64,000 bases of DNA from Clostridiales bacterium (lineage in GTDB: Bacteria; Bacillota; Clostridia; Lachnospirales; Lachnospiraceae). The translations under genes and the position numbers were made by a program. The notes below the pieces were generated by a model. It saw only the letters and a list, made by a program, of their open reading frames with translations. It made no database searches and was not told where the DNA came from. Shown here piece by piece: positions 1-8,845 of this stretch. The stretch lies in assembly GCA_022770525.1 (NCBI GenBank), contig JALEHN010000109.1, forward strand, positions 1-64,000. Direction: 5' to 3'. The stretch's first letter is position 1. Every line of letters begins with the position of its first letter.

Positions 1-771
1 TTCTCTCAGAAGTTCTTCTGATTTTTTTATCCTGTATGTATTCAGATATTCAATGAAGGTTTCCCCTGTAAATGATTTGAAAAATTTCATAAAATATGAA
101 GGGCTGTAACCGCAAAATCCGGCGGCTTCATTGATGGTCATCGGGCGGGCATAATTTAAACTGATCAATGTCAGTAAAGATTTCATTTTCTCTATCTGAG
201 AAGCATAGTTTTTATCGGATATATTGGATTTGATGATGTTTTGAAGCGGTTTAAGCAGCCAGAAGATTTCCAGAAGCCGTGCCTTGATCAGCAGTTCGAG
301 TCCCGGTGTCCTGTCTTCTCTAAGATTTTCCAGTTCAAAAAGCAGCGGTGTTATTTTTCTGAAAGTATCTGTAGTTTTCGGAATGCTATTGGGCAGTGTG
401 TAAGTGCCGTCTGTATATGGTTTCAGATTTTTTATATAGCATGCATCTGTCGGATCCGTACCAAGCATCCGTATATTAAATACAATATTAAAGTATTCAC
501 ATTCGCAGTCGTTTTCACTTTCTATGGCATGAAGCATGCCGGGCATGATAAGGATAATATCGCCGGTACCGGCATGGTAAATGTTTTTGTTAATCGTGAT
601 CATACAGTTCCCATTAATGATGTGGATGATTTCCATTTCATCATGCCAGTGCATCGGGAAGGTGCTGAAAAACTCCGGAATGTGGCCATAATAAACAATG
701 TAGGGGAAGTCGGAACTTCCGTGGATTTTAGATTCATATTTAGATGATTTTTCAATGTGGGGCAAAAACAT
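1..771 (-). CDS. AraC-family transcriptional regulator (partial, runs off the left edge)
   Basis: The first 257 codons are visible; the C-terminal end lies beyond position 1. The N-terminal half has the sugar-sensing cupin pattern (PMHWHDEMEIIHIINGN, then GDIILIMPGMLHAI). The C-terminal half contains the two-helix-turn-helix AraC DNA-binding domain, with NEAAGFCGYSPSYFMKFFKS as the first HTH followed by GETFIEYLNTYRIKKSEELL. The ATG at 771 was chosen because an AAAGGAGG sequence lies about 9 nt upstream. It is 15 bp downstream of the AraC-GH39 gene on the same strand, so the two probably form one transcript. By position it is a candidate activator of the divergent ABC importer and rhamnosidase; the inducer is not known from sequence. 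Confidence 0.85.
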   Translation of the reverse strand, partial: MFLPHIEKSSKYESKIHGSSDFPYIVYYGHIPEFFSTFPMHWHDEMEIIHIINGNCMITINKNIYHAGTGDIILIMPGMLHAIESENDCECEYFNIVFNIRMLGTDPTDACYIKNLKPYTDGTYTLPNSIPKTTDTFRKITPLLFELENLREDRTPGLELLIKARLLEIFWLLKPLQNIIKSNISDKNYASQIEKMKSLLTLISLNYARPMTINEAAGFCGYSPSYFMKFFKSFTGETFIEYLNTYRIKKSEELLRE

Positions 772-786
772 GAATGTAAACCTCCT

Positions 787-3282
787 TTATGTCTGATCTG
801 ACAAAATCCGTTCAATTTCAAGCAAAACGACACCGTGTGCCGGAATTGAAATATCAAGCATCAGGGCCTGTTCGATTTCCTGCCTGCTGTATGTGATATC
901 CGGCAGACAGCGGTTATTCATATATTCAATGATGGTCATATCGGGCGTTTGCGGCACACCGATTTTTTGCCATAAGTCATAAATCGATCCGGATTCACGG
1001 TTGAGATCACTTCTTTTAATGGTATAGTTTCCGGGGGTTAGTTCCATAAATAAATGAATCATCAGATCTTCAACATGTTCATAAATATTATATCGCTGGT
1101 CATAGGTGAGCAGCGATGTTTGATTGGCGGTATAAAGAGAATCATAATAAACATAATTAAACAATAACAGCTGATATCCCCGTTCGGAACGGGTCAGTAT
1201 GTAGTTATCCCCTTTTTCGATGATATCCGGTCCAAGTTTATCAAGCATTGTAAATGCGTAATAGGAAGCCTTTTTACACCCGTTTATATCCATGAGGCCG
1301 GGACCGCCGTTAAAAAGCTTTCCGTTGGGACTGAATACTTCATGAATATCACTGAGTGAATGGAAGCTCATCAGGTCGACTTCACCCATTGTCTGGAGCG
1401 TATTGTAAATAATATAAGGCGCCATGAAACATGTATCACGGGTCAGGTCTCTCGAAAAATAGGTATTATTCCAATCAGACGCGACAAGAGGCAGGTGGTC
1501 TGAGTTATGCTTTTTCATAATACTCTTGAGAAGCCGTACCATGTAAATCATCGTATCTTTTTCATATTTCAGCATCGTCATATCAGCGTTTAAAGAGGCT
1601 ACGAAAGTGTTATGCCCGAAATCATAATTGTCGTTGCAGCTGTATAAATGGGTGCTGACGTAAGAAGGATATAGATCGTATTTGCTGCAGTAATCAAAAA
1701 AATCTTCATACCAGTCAATCCCTGAAGGCAGAGAAAAGTTCGGTGTCCCAAACTGTATTTCCTCGTCTGCATTTTTTATGGAAATATAGGTGACCCGGTA
1801 TAAAAGAAAAAAGTTTTCTTTGGATTCCTGCCAGTAGCCTTCGTTGACCTGTAAGTTCGGGGCTGTCCAGAAATCAAAATGCCAGCTGCGGACTTCGCGG
1901 ATGCCGTATCTGTCAATCAAATGACGGATAAAACCGGTAATCAGAATGGACCATTTTTTTAATGATTTTGGGAAGCTGACATTGGGGTGGTTACGCCATC
2001 CGATAAACTGTTTTTTAGATGCCAGTGCTCCCGGAACATATCCGATTTCAGGAAAAGGCTTGATACCGTTTGATAATAAAAAGTCGAAAATATTATCGAT
2101 ATACTGCCAGCAAAGAATCGGCTTTTTATTTTCATCTTCATCATATACATATAAATCATCGGAAAATATATTCCTGATTCGAAGACCTTCGATATGAAGG
2201 TCTTTTTTTGCCGAGATAATCTGATTTCGTATATCCTGACGCATCAGTAAAGACATATGGCCCGCAGAATAAAAATGCTGCTGCGTGTTCTTTTTTATAT
2301 TCCGTAACGGCTGATTCAGACTGAATCGAAGACTCATATGATTTTGAAACTTCCGTTGATTATTTTTGATGTTGACATCTTTTTGCCAGAACCTTAAAAA
2401 ATAACTGTAATACGCTTTGGAATGGTTCTGTATTTCGGAGTTTGATTTTTTGTTTGCGTGTGTTGTCAGTGTCTTCCTGTATTCTGACGGAGTGACTTCA
2501 TTAATTTTTTTAAAAGCCGCAGTAAAAGTTTTGTAATTGGAAAAGCCGCAGTCAAGAGCGATATCTGTAATGGATTTATCTGTTGCGGCAAGCATATTTA
2601 AAGCCTTCGTCGTGCGCAGATTGTTAAGGTAATCGACAAAATTCATCCGGAAATGCTTTTTAAAAAAAGCAGATAAATATTGCGGATGAATGTTTAGATA
2701 ATCGGCCAGTGAGCCAAGGCTTATTTTTTCGCTGTAGTGGTTATTAAGGTAATCAAGAATCATCCGTATTCTTGTCAGAATATAATCATTGGAATCATTT
2801 TTATCCAGCTGCCGCACACCGTAAGTACTTATAATCAGGGATAAAATGGCCGTATGGTCGGAAATATTTTTTAGGTTGGCGCCGGGTTCTTTTTTTAATG
2901 TATGATAAATAATATTTGCGATATGCATACATATTTTTTCGTGAATCTCATTGTCTAATGTCTCTCTGATGACATGCTCTGTGAAATAGATATCTTTTAA
3001 TTCCGGACAGTAAAGGTCTAAAAACTCCTGATTTGTAAAAAAGGCCAGTACTTTGATATCATCGGAAGTTTCAATCAGTGAATGCACCTCAAAGGGCTTG
3101 ATAAATAGAATATCATTTGTCGTCAGAGAAATCTGCCGGTCGTAAATCTGAACGGTCATTTGACCTTCCAGTATGAAAAAAAGGGTAAAACACGGGCGCA
3201 GCTGGATTTCGGTTGTAAACTGACGGATAATGACCTGTTCAAACATCATCCGGCTGGAATTGACCATGGTATCTGTATTCAT
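787..3282 (-). CDS. AraC-family regulator fused to a GH39-like (beta-xylosidase fold) domain
   Basis: This is an 831-residue chimera. Residues about 20-105 form an AraC-type cupin and about 170-270 an AraC HTH pair (SLADYLNIHPQYLSAFFKKH; IALDCGFSNYKTFTAAFKKI). Residues about 310-760 resemble GH39 glycosidases, with the family run HLIDRYGIREVRSWHFDFW followed by TAPNL. GH39 enzymes have WNEPN at this place with Glu as acid/base; here it is W472-T-A474-P-N476. The nucleophile Glu of the family EWN motif is Asp603 (ASDWN). Both catalytic glutamates are therefore replaced, and I infer that the domain binds rather than cleaves sugar. The start at 3282 follows GCGGAGG, which excludes an ATG 30 nt upstream. 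It is divergent from the sugar ABC operon and likely regulates it. Confidence 0.85.
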   Translation of the reverse strand: MNTDTMVNSSRMMFEQVIIRQFTTEIQLRPCFTLFFILEGQMTVQIYDRQISLTTNDILFIKPFEVHSLIETSDDIKVLAFFTNQEFLDLYCPELKDIYFTEHVIRETLDNEIHEKICMHIANIIYHTLKKEPGANLKNISDHTAILSLIISTYGVRQLDKNDSNDYILTRIRMILDYLNNHYSEKISLGSLADYLNIHPQYLSAFFKKHFRMNFVDYLNNLRTTKALNMLAATDKSITDIALDCGFSNYKTFTAAFKKINEVTPSEYRKTLTTHANKKSNSEIQNHSKAYYSYFLRFWQKDVNIKNNQRKFQNHMSLRFSLNQPLRNIKKNTQQHFYSAGHMSLLMRQDIRNQIISAKKDLHIEGLRIRNIFSDDLYVYDEDENKKPILCWQYIDNIFDFLLSNGIKPFPEIGYVPGALASKKQFIGWRNHPNVSFPKSLKKWSILITGFIRHLIDRYGIREVRSWHFDFWTAPNLQVNEGYWQESKENFFLLYRVTYISIKNADEEIQFGTPNFSLPSGIDWYEDFFDYCSKYDLYPSYVSTHLYSCNDNYDFGHNTFVASLNADMTMLKYEKDTMIYMVRLLKSIMKKHNSDHLPLVASDWNNTYFSRDLTRDTCFMAPYIIYNTLQTMGEVDLMSFHSLSDIHEVFSPNGKLFNGGPGLMDINGCKKASYYAFTMLDKLGPDIIEKGDNYILTRSERGYQLLLFNYVYYDSLYTANQTSLLTYDQRYNIYEHVEDLMIHLFMELTPGNYTIKRSDLNRESGSIYDLWQKIGVPQTPDMTIIEYMNNRCLPDITYSRQEIEQALMLDISIPAHGVVLLEIERILSDQT

Positions 3283-3599
3283 ATAAACCTCCGCAAGTGA
3301 TTGGATCGTCAATGTATATTTAAAGAAACTCTGTCACTTTTTTCTAAGATAATCTTATGATAACATAGATTGAACTGAAAATACAGCACATAATTCACAA
3401 TATGTCCGAAAAAATAATATTTTGACGGATATATTATGCTTTTAATTAATATCATCAAAAAAATTTGTAAAATAAGTTGTTAAATCAGCTGAATAAAAAT
3501 GTTTCTTTTCGTGAATAAATGGAAAGATTGTACAATGAGAAAGTGATAACATATAGAAAAGTTAAATCAGAAATGAAGCAAACATGATGAGGTGAAGCC
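3283..3599. promoter_or_regulatory. Divergent intergenic region between the regulators and the sugar ABC operon
   Basis: This 317 bp AT-rich region must hold both promoters of the divergent pair. On the plus strand TTGACG at 3422-3427 lies 17 bp before ATTAAT at 3445-3450, and a second -10-like TACAAT lies at 3531-3536. Neither is near consensus, as expected for an activator-dependent promoter. A small dyad (AAGAT-A-ATCTT, near 3343) is visible. I see no coding sequence. The plus-strand ribosome binding site is the AGGTGA just before 3600. Confidence 0.4.
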
Positions 3600-5111
3600 A
3601 TGGAACAGGGAAAAGAACTGATTTTTGAAGCCAGAAGTCTGACAAAACATTTTGGCCCGACAGTTGCTTTGAATGGTGTGGATTTTAAAGTCTACAGAGG
3701 GGAAATTACAGGGCTTATCGGCGAAAACGGATCAGGTAAGTCAACAATTACTTCCATTGCGGCAGGTATGCAGCCGGCAACAGGAGGTGAAATGTTTTTT
3801 AAGGGAAAACCGCATAAACCGTCGACAATGATCGAGGGTGCCGCCGCCGGTATCGGAATGATCGTACAGGAACAGGGAACTGTGTCCGGAATAACAGTTG
3901 CGCAGAACATTTTTCTCGGCAATGAAGGAAAATTTGCAAAGGCAGGTATTGTCAGCAAAAAGAAAATGAATCAGGAAGCAAAAAAGGCGCTTGATGCCAT
4001 CGGTTTTAAGGGTATAGATCCGTCGATGATGATTGATGCACTGAATATGCAGGATCGTAAACTTGTTGAAATCGCAAAGGTTGTTTATAACAATCCGGAG
4101 ATGCTTGTAGTGGATGAGACGACGACGGCGCTGTCACAGAGCGGCCGCGAGATTATTTACGGCATCATGAAGAAAATGCGTGATGACCATAAGGCTGTCG
4201 TATTTATTTCCCATGACCTGGAAGAACTGATGGAAACATGTGACACACTGACTGTGCTTCGTGACGGAAACCTGATTACGACGCTGAGTAAAGAGCAGAT
4301 GAATGAAGAAGACATAAAACGCTACATGGTCGGTCGTGAGATGACAGGTGATTATTACCGCAGCGATTATGACACACCGGTCAGTGATGAGGTTGTATTG
4401 AAAGCGGAGAATATCACAACAGGTACAGGTATGCTGATGAATTTTGACATGGTGCTGCATAAAGGTGAAATCCTTGGAATCGGCGGCCTTTCCCACTGCG
4501 GTATGCATGAGCTTGGCAGGGCGCTTTTTGGAGAAGAAAAGCTTCTTTGCGGCGCAGTTACAGATGTAAGAACAGGAGATAAGATTTCATCACCGCGATG
4601 CGCACTGCTTCACGGGTACGGTTATGTTTCTAAAAACCGTGACCAGGAGGCTCTTGTTCTGACAGAAAGCATACAGGACAATATACTGGCAGCAGGTTAT
4701 GACAAGATTCAAAAAGGCCCGTTTTTACTGCCGAAAGACTGTAAAGCCTATGTCAACAAACAAAAAGAAGCGCTCAGTATTAAATGCGCGTCGATTACCC
4801 AGGATGTACAGTATCTTTCGGGCGGTAATAAACAGAAGGTTGTATTTGGCAAATGGGTCGGCCGTGACTGTGATATTCTTATATTGGACTGTCCGACAAG
4901 AGGTGTGGATATCGGTGTTAAAGCGGCGATGTATCAGCTGATTTATAAGATGAAAAAAGAAGGCAAATCCATTGTGATGATATCTGAAGAACTTCCGGAA
5001 CTGATCGGTATGAGTGACCGGCTTTTGATTTTAAAAGATGGTGAACTGGCCGGTGAGTTTATGCGAAGCCGGGATCTGAACGAAAATATGATAATCGATG
5101 TGATGATTTAG
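3600..5111 (+). CDS. Sugar ABC transporter, double ATP-binding subunit (RbsA/MglA type)
   Basis: A 503-residue protein with two fused nucleotide-binding domains, the usual size and layout of ribose/galactoside/xylose-type importers. Domain 1 has Walker A GENGSGKST (residues 41-49) and Walker B LVVDE. Domain 2 has the degenerate P-loop region GGLSHCGMHELGRAL normal for this family, a good signature LSGGNKQKV, and Walker B ILILD. The residue after that Walker B is Cys (LDCPTRGVD) where RbsA relatives usually have Glu. It sits 13 bp before the first permease gene and energises the importer encoded by the next three genes. The sugar is not defined by the ATPase; the neighbouring rhamnosidase suggests a rhamnose-containing ligand. 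Confidence 0.93.
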   Translation: MEQGKELIFEARSLTKHFGPTVALNGVDFKVYRGEITGLIGENGSGKSTITSIAAGMQPATGGEMFFKGKPHKPSTMIEGAAAGIGMIVQEQGTVSGITVAQNIFLGNEGKFAKAGIVSKKKMNQEAKKALDAIGFKGIDPSMMIDALNMQDRKLVEIAKVVYNNPEMLVVDETTTALSQSGREIIYGIMKKMRDDHKAVVFISHDLEELMETCDTLTVLRDGNLITTLSKEQMNEEDIKRYMVGREMTGDYYRSDYDTPVSDEVVLKAENITTGTGMLMNFDMVLHKGEILGIGGLSHCGMHELGRALFGEEKLLCGAVTDVRTGDKISSPRCALLHGYGYVSKNRDQEALVLTESIQDNILAAGYDKIQKGPFLLPKDCKAYVNKQKEALSIKCASITQDVQYLSGGNKQKVVFGKWVGRDCDILILDCPTRGVDIGVKAAMYQLIYKMKKEGKSIVMISEELPELIGMSDRLLILKDGELAGEFMRSRDLNENMIIDVMI

Positions 5112-5124
5112 GGGGAAAAGCAGG

Positions 5125-6096
5125 ATGGATAAGAAAACAAAGAAAATCGATGCAAAATTAATTGGTAATCTTGCCCCTTATATCGGCCTGGTGCTTGTCA
5201 TTATTATTTTCTCGATCACGACTAAAGGAGCACTTCTCAGTGTCACAAATCTTCAGTCACTGAGCAGTCAGGTTATTGTCACAGCACTTGTAACAATCGG
5301 TGCGGTATTCGTATTTGGCGCGGGATATTTCGATATGTCTCTTGGCGGATGTATCTGCTTTGCGGCTGTAGTGGGCGGCCAGGCAGCCATCGCCACAGGC
5401 AATATTTTTCTTGCGGCAGTTGTGATTCTTTTGGTTGCCCTTGTATTTGGGCTGATTAAAGGAATCTTTGCAGCCACAGTCAATGTGCCGTTTTTTATTT
5501 TTACAATTGTTCTCGGTTCCGTCATTTCTGCCGTGGTGCTTGTTATGCTTGGCAGTGAATCGACAATTTACTTAAAAGATGCTGTGAAGGAAATTCCGTC
5601 ACTGAGTTTTTCACAGATGTCTGCGGTAAATATCATTTTTCTGGCAGTATTTTTTATCATTTGTGTGATTTTATTTAATTACACATCACTGGGTGTCAGA
5701 ATTAAAAACATGGGTGGCAATATCATATCCGCGAAACAAAGCGGCATTGATACGAGAAAGACAACGATCAGTGCATTTCTTGTCAGTGCTGTCGGTGTGG
5801 CTATTGCGGCATTTGTCATACTGTTGAGAACAAGAACAGTGGGCGGTACGACAGCAAGTACAGTGGGCAATGATGTTATGGTAGCCCTTGTTCTTGGCGG
5901 CATGCCGCTTTCAGGCGGACCAAAGTCAAAAATTAGCGCAGGTCTTTTAGGAGCGGCAACAATTACGGTTTTAAACAGCGGCCTTACGATTATGGGACTT
6001 TCCACCGGACAGATTCAGATCTGCCGGGGCGTTGTGTTCATCGTTGTCGTACTTGTTTCCAGTTTAAGCTATAGAGGCAAATTACTGCCGAGATAA
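5125..6096 (+). CDS. Sugar ABC transporter permease 1 (RbsC type)
   Basis: A 323-residue, very hydrophobic protein with about eight to ten membrane segments, typical of the BPD_transp_2 (RbsC/XylH/MglC) family. The conserved region ending DVMVALVLGGMPLSGG near residue 260 matches the family GG(x)xLxGG pattern. The ATG at 5125 follows GGGGGAAAAGCAGG. It is one of two permeases in the operon. The second, at 7666, differs clearly in sequence, so the channel is probably a heterodimer rather than the RbsC homodimer. It acts in the cytoplasmic membrane together with the ATPase at 3600 and the lipoprotein at 6214. Confidence 0.92.
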   Translation: MDKKTKKIDAKLIGNLAPYIGLVLVIIIFSITTKGALLSVTNLQSLSSQVIVTALVTIGAVFVFGAGYFDMSLGGCICFAAVVGGQAAIATGNIFLAAVVILLVALVFGLIKGIFAATVNVPFFIFTIVLGSVISAVVLVMLGSESTIYLKDAVKEIPSLSFSQMSAVNIIFLAVFFIICVILFNYTSLGVRIKNMGGNIISAKQSGIDTRKTTISAFLVSAVGVAIAAFVILLRTRTVGGTTASTVGNDVMVALVLGGMPLSGGPKSKISAGLLGAATITVLNSGLTIMGLSTGQIQICRGVVFIVVVLVSSLSYRGKLLPR

Positions 6097-6213
6097 ACCG
6101 GGGTACTGTAATTTATAAAGGATTCATTTGAAGAAAAATGAAAAATGATAAACAAAGATATAAACATGATAAGCAGCAGCTAAAAAAGCGCTTATATAAA
6201 GGAGGAATTTTTA

Positions 6214-7470
6214 ATGAAGAAAAAAATTGCAGCGATTTTGATGTGCGGCGTTATGGCAGCATCATTATTGACAGGATGCGGTTCATCTGACTCAGGCAGC
6301 CAGAATACATCTGCAGGCGAAACAAAAGCAGCAGATACACAGGCAGAAGGTCAGGGGACAGAAGGAACCGGTGAAGAAGTTTCGGCAGTGACACTGGACG
6401 GCTCATGGCCGGCCCAAAAGGTGACCATCGGTGTTGAAGCATTTGATACAACAGATGAACAGTTCCTTGCACTGCAGGAATACCTTGATTATCTGACAGA
6501 GTACTATAATATCGAATTCATGTATTCTGAAAGTATTGCAAACGCAGAAGGCGAAATGGACTTTATTGATTCATGTGCATCAGCAGGATGTAAAGCGATT
6601 CTTGCCTACTACAATGTAGCCGGTGCCGAAGCTATCCAGAGAACAATTGACCAGGGCATGTATTACTGGGGTACAGAACAGTATGCAGCTGATTTTGAAG
6701 ACAATGAAATGTATTTAGGATGCTACACATTTACAGAAGAGGGCAAAGCTGAAAACGGTGACTACCTTGGCGGTTATGAACTGGGCTACAGCCTCGGAAA
6801 ACAGGGTGTTCAACACGTGTTCTACTGCAATGGCGGTGCTTCCTTCGGTATTCAGATGTTTATTGACCGTCAGGCAGGTTTTGAAGCAGGTGTGGCAGCG
6901 GCTCAGGCTGAAGGTGCCGAAATTCAGTATGATGCTTCTAAGGATGTCATTGAAGGATGGCCTGGTACAGACGATTTTACAGCAGCAGTAGGAGCAAAGC
7001 TTGCCGAAGATTATGACGGTGCAGCTGTATCATTTAATGCGGCAACATTGTTCCAGCCGATCGCTGATGCAGGTAAAAACGGTCAGATTAAGATTGCTGC
7101 CATCGGCGGTGTGAATGATACATACTATGATGCTGTACAGAACGGCGAAATTTCAACCATCGTTTATGATTGTGAAGAAGTTGTCTTCGGTAATGCGGTT
7201 GCACAGATTCTTAATGCAGTCACCGGTCATGTTGATAAAACAAGAACCGCTGACAATAAATGCGGCAAAATCTTAACTTACCGCTGGACGATTACAGATA
7301 CAGATACATTTAATCAAATTTATGATTATCATGACGGCGGCAACTATTTTGTATCTGCACAGGATTTAACAAATTGCCTGGCAGAATTTAATCCGGACGT
7401 TACATTTGAGGATGTTGCAGCTTATTATACTGCTTTTGATCTTGATACCGCAATTGCAGGGATTCAGTAA
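6214..7470 (+). CDS. Sugar ABC transporter substrate-binding lipoprotein
   Basis: A 418-residue secreted lipoprotein. The N-terminus has a signal peptide with lipobox LLTGC (Cys22), followed by a Ser/Thr/Gly/Glu-rich linker to about residue 62. The mature part reads as a periplasmic-binding-protein type I (sugar-binding 4) fold, for example FIDSCASAGCKAILAYYN and AAIGGVNDTYYDAVQNGEIS. It sits between the two permease genes and is preceded by AAGGAGG at about 8 nt. Its last codons (DTAIAGIQ) are the first copy of a 34-bp unit repeated four times beyond the stop codon. That makes the downstream intergenic region an amplified copy of this gene's own 3' end. The ligand is unknown; a rhamnoside or rhamnose is an inference from the GH78 gene. 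Confidence 0.93.
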   Translation: MKKKIAAILMCGVMAASLLTGCGSSDSGSQNTSAGETKAADTQAEGQGTEGTGEEVSAVTLDGSWPAQKVTIGVEAFDTTDEQFLALQEYLDYLTEYYNIEFMYSESIANAEGEMDFIDSCASAGCKAILAYYNVAGAEAIQRTIDQGMYYWGTEQYAADFEDNEMYLGCYTFTEEGKAENGDYLGGYELGYSLGKQGVQHVFYCNGGASFGIQMFIDRQAGFEAGVAAAQAEGAEIQYDASKDVIEGWPGTDDFTAAVGAKLAEDYDGAAVSFNAATLFQPIADAGKNGQIKIAAIGGVNDTYYDAVQNGEISTIVYDCEEVVFGNAVAQILNAVTGHVDKTRTADNKCGKILTYRWTITDTDTFNQIYDYHDGGNYFVSAQDLTNCLAEFNPDVTFEDVAAYYTAFDLDTAIAGIQ

Positions 7471-7579
7471 TATTCCCGATACCGCAACTGCGGGGATTCA
7501 GTAATATTCCCGTTGCCGCAATTGCGGGGATTCAGTAATACTCCCAATACCGCAATTGCAGGGATTCGGGAATATCAGA
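7444..7579 (+). repeat. Four tandem 34-bp repeats made from the 3' end of the binding-protein gene
   Basis: The units are 7444-7477, 7478-7511, 7512-7545 and 7546-7579, all exactly 34 bp. Unit 1 contains the last codons and TAA stop of the binding-protein gene; units 2-4 are noncoding. Each unit contains a 12-bp palindrome of the form CCGCAATTGCGG (one mismatch in units 1, 2 and 4) and a GGGAT...TCCC pair, so the transcript can fold into repeated hairpins. The array lies between the highly expressed binding-protein gene and permease 2, where it could stabilise the upstream message or dampen readthrough. Confidence 0.9.
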
Positions 7580-7665
7580 CAGGTGATTGACTAAACCGGG
7601 GCTTTCGGCATTTGCCGGAGGCTTCGGAACATAAAAATATCAGAGTATTTTAAAGAGGGTTAACT

Positions 7666-8676
7666 ATGCAGGGTAAATTAAAGAAAATTGGTAAAAATAT
7701 CATAATGAGTTTAATGATACCGGTGATTGTATATTTATTGTTTTTTATCGTCTGCAATGCATCGGGCCACCCGGGCTTTGGTGTCGGCGCCGATCTTCAG
7801 ACCATTTTGTATACATCTGTATATTCGGGGCTGATCGCGCTGGCGATGACAATGAACCTGACAAGCGGGCGTTTCGACTTCAGTATCGGAGCAACGCTTG
7901 TACTGGCTATTATTCTCGGCGGCAATATCGCAAAAGATTTCCATATGGGTGCATTGGGACTTCTTGCACTGACAATGGTCATCGGAGGTATCATCGGTCT
8001 TGTTTCCGGGCTTGTCTATGTGATGCTTGGTCTGCCGCCGATGGTTGTATCTCTGGGTCTTGCGATGATTTACGAGGCCATCGGGTTTATATATAACAGA
8101 GCAAAGGGCGTTAAACTGATCGGAAAAAACGATATGCTTGTTTATTCGAAAATGCCATGGGCTTTAGTTGTGATTGTTGTTGTTCTGGTTGTTATGGTCA
8201 TTGTGTGGGATTATACAAAATTCGGCTATAACAGAAAATCACTGGCCAGCGGGCAGAAGATTTCAACAGATGTCGGTATCAACGAAAAGAGTAATGCGGT
8301 CATTTGTTATGTCATTGCAGGTCTTTTACTTGGTATTGCCGGCTGCGTATATATCAGCAAATATGGAACAGTGACACCTGAGACAGGGCTTTCAAGTTCA
8401 TCTTATTTTATGACGGCATTCCTTCCGATGTTTATCGGCGGTGCTATTGAAAAATACAGTTCCCGTCCGGTGGCGGTATTTATCGGTGCGATGACACAGG
8501 CATTTATTACATCAGGATTCTCAAGACTTGGCTTTAGTTCTTCTCTGATGACCGTATTAAATGGCGTTATTGTTATGATATTCCTGATTTACACATCAAA
8601 TAGTTATCTTCTTGTGGAACAGAAAATGTTCCGCGAAAAACTGGAGAAGGCAAGAGCTGCAAAAGAAGTTAAATAG
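7666..8676 (+). CDS. Sugar ABC transporter permease 2 (RbsC type)
   Basis: A 336-residue integral membrane protein of the same BPD_transp_2 family as the gene at 5125, but diverged from it. Recognisable elements are GLIALAMTMNLTSGRFDFSIG near residues 52-70 (the family DLSVG region) and FMTAFLPMFIGGAIEKYSS near 245-262. It is separated from the binding-protein gene by about 195 bp containing tandem repeats and a CGGCATTTGCCG hairpin. It may therefore be expressed at a different level from the upstream genes. The start follows AGAGGGTTAACT. A good rho-independent terminator after it closes the transporter operon. Confidence 0.91.
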   Translation: MQGKLKKIGKNIIMSLMIPVIVYLLFFIVCNASGHPGFGVGADLQTILYTSVYSGLIALAMTMNLTSGRFDFSIGATLVLAIILGGNIAKDFHMGALGLLALTMVIGGIIGLVSGLVYVMLGLPPMVVSLGLAMIYEAIGFIYNRAKGVKLIGKNDMLVYSKMPWALVVIVVVLVVMVIVWDYTKFGYNRKSLASGQKISTDVGINEKSNAVICYVIAGLLLGIAGCVYISKYGTVTPETGLSSSSYFMTAFLPMFIGGAIEKYSSRPVAVFIGAMTQAFITSGFSRLGFSSSLMTVLNGVIVMIFLIYTSNSYLLVEQKMFREKLEKARAAKEVK

Positions 8677-8724
8677 TACAATTAAGATGACCCTCTTTAA
8701 AATGTGTTGATAGGAAGTTAAAAG

Positions 8725-8767
8725 GAGCTGTTGCATAGATTGACAGATGATGCAATGGCTCTTTTTT
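8725..8767 (+). terminator. Rho-independent terminator after the sugar ABC operon
   Basis: GAGC-TG-TTGCAT pairs with ATGCAA-TG-GCTC across a 13-nt loop and is followed by TTTTTT. It lies 49 bp after the permease 2 stop codon, so the rhamnosidase gene is probably transcribed separately or by readthrough. Confidence 0.75.
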
Positions 8768-8845
8768 AAAACAGGACACATATGACTTTAGTTATGAAAA
8801 ATGTCAAGAAAGCTGATTTGAACGAAAATAATGGAGGTATCCTAT

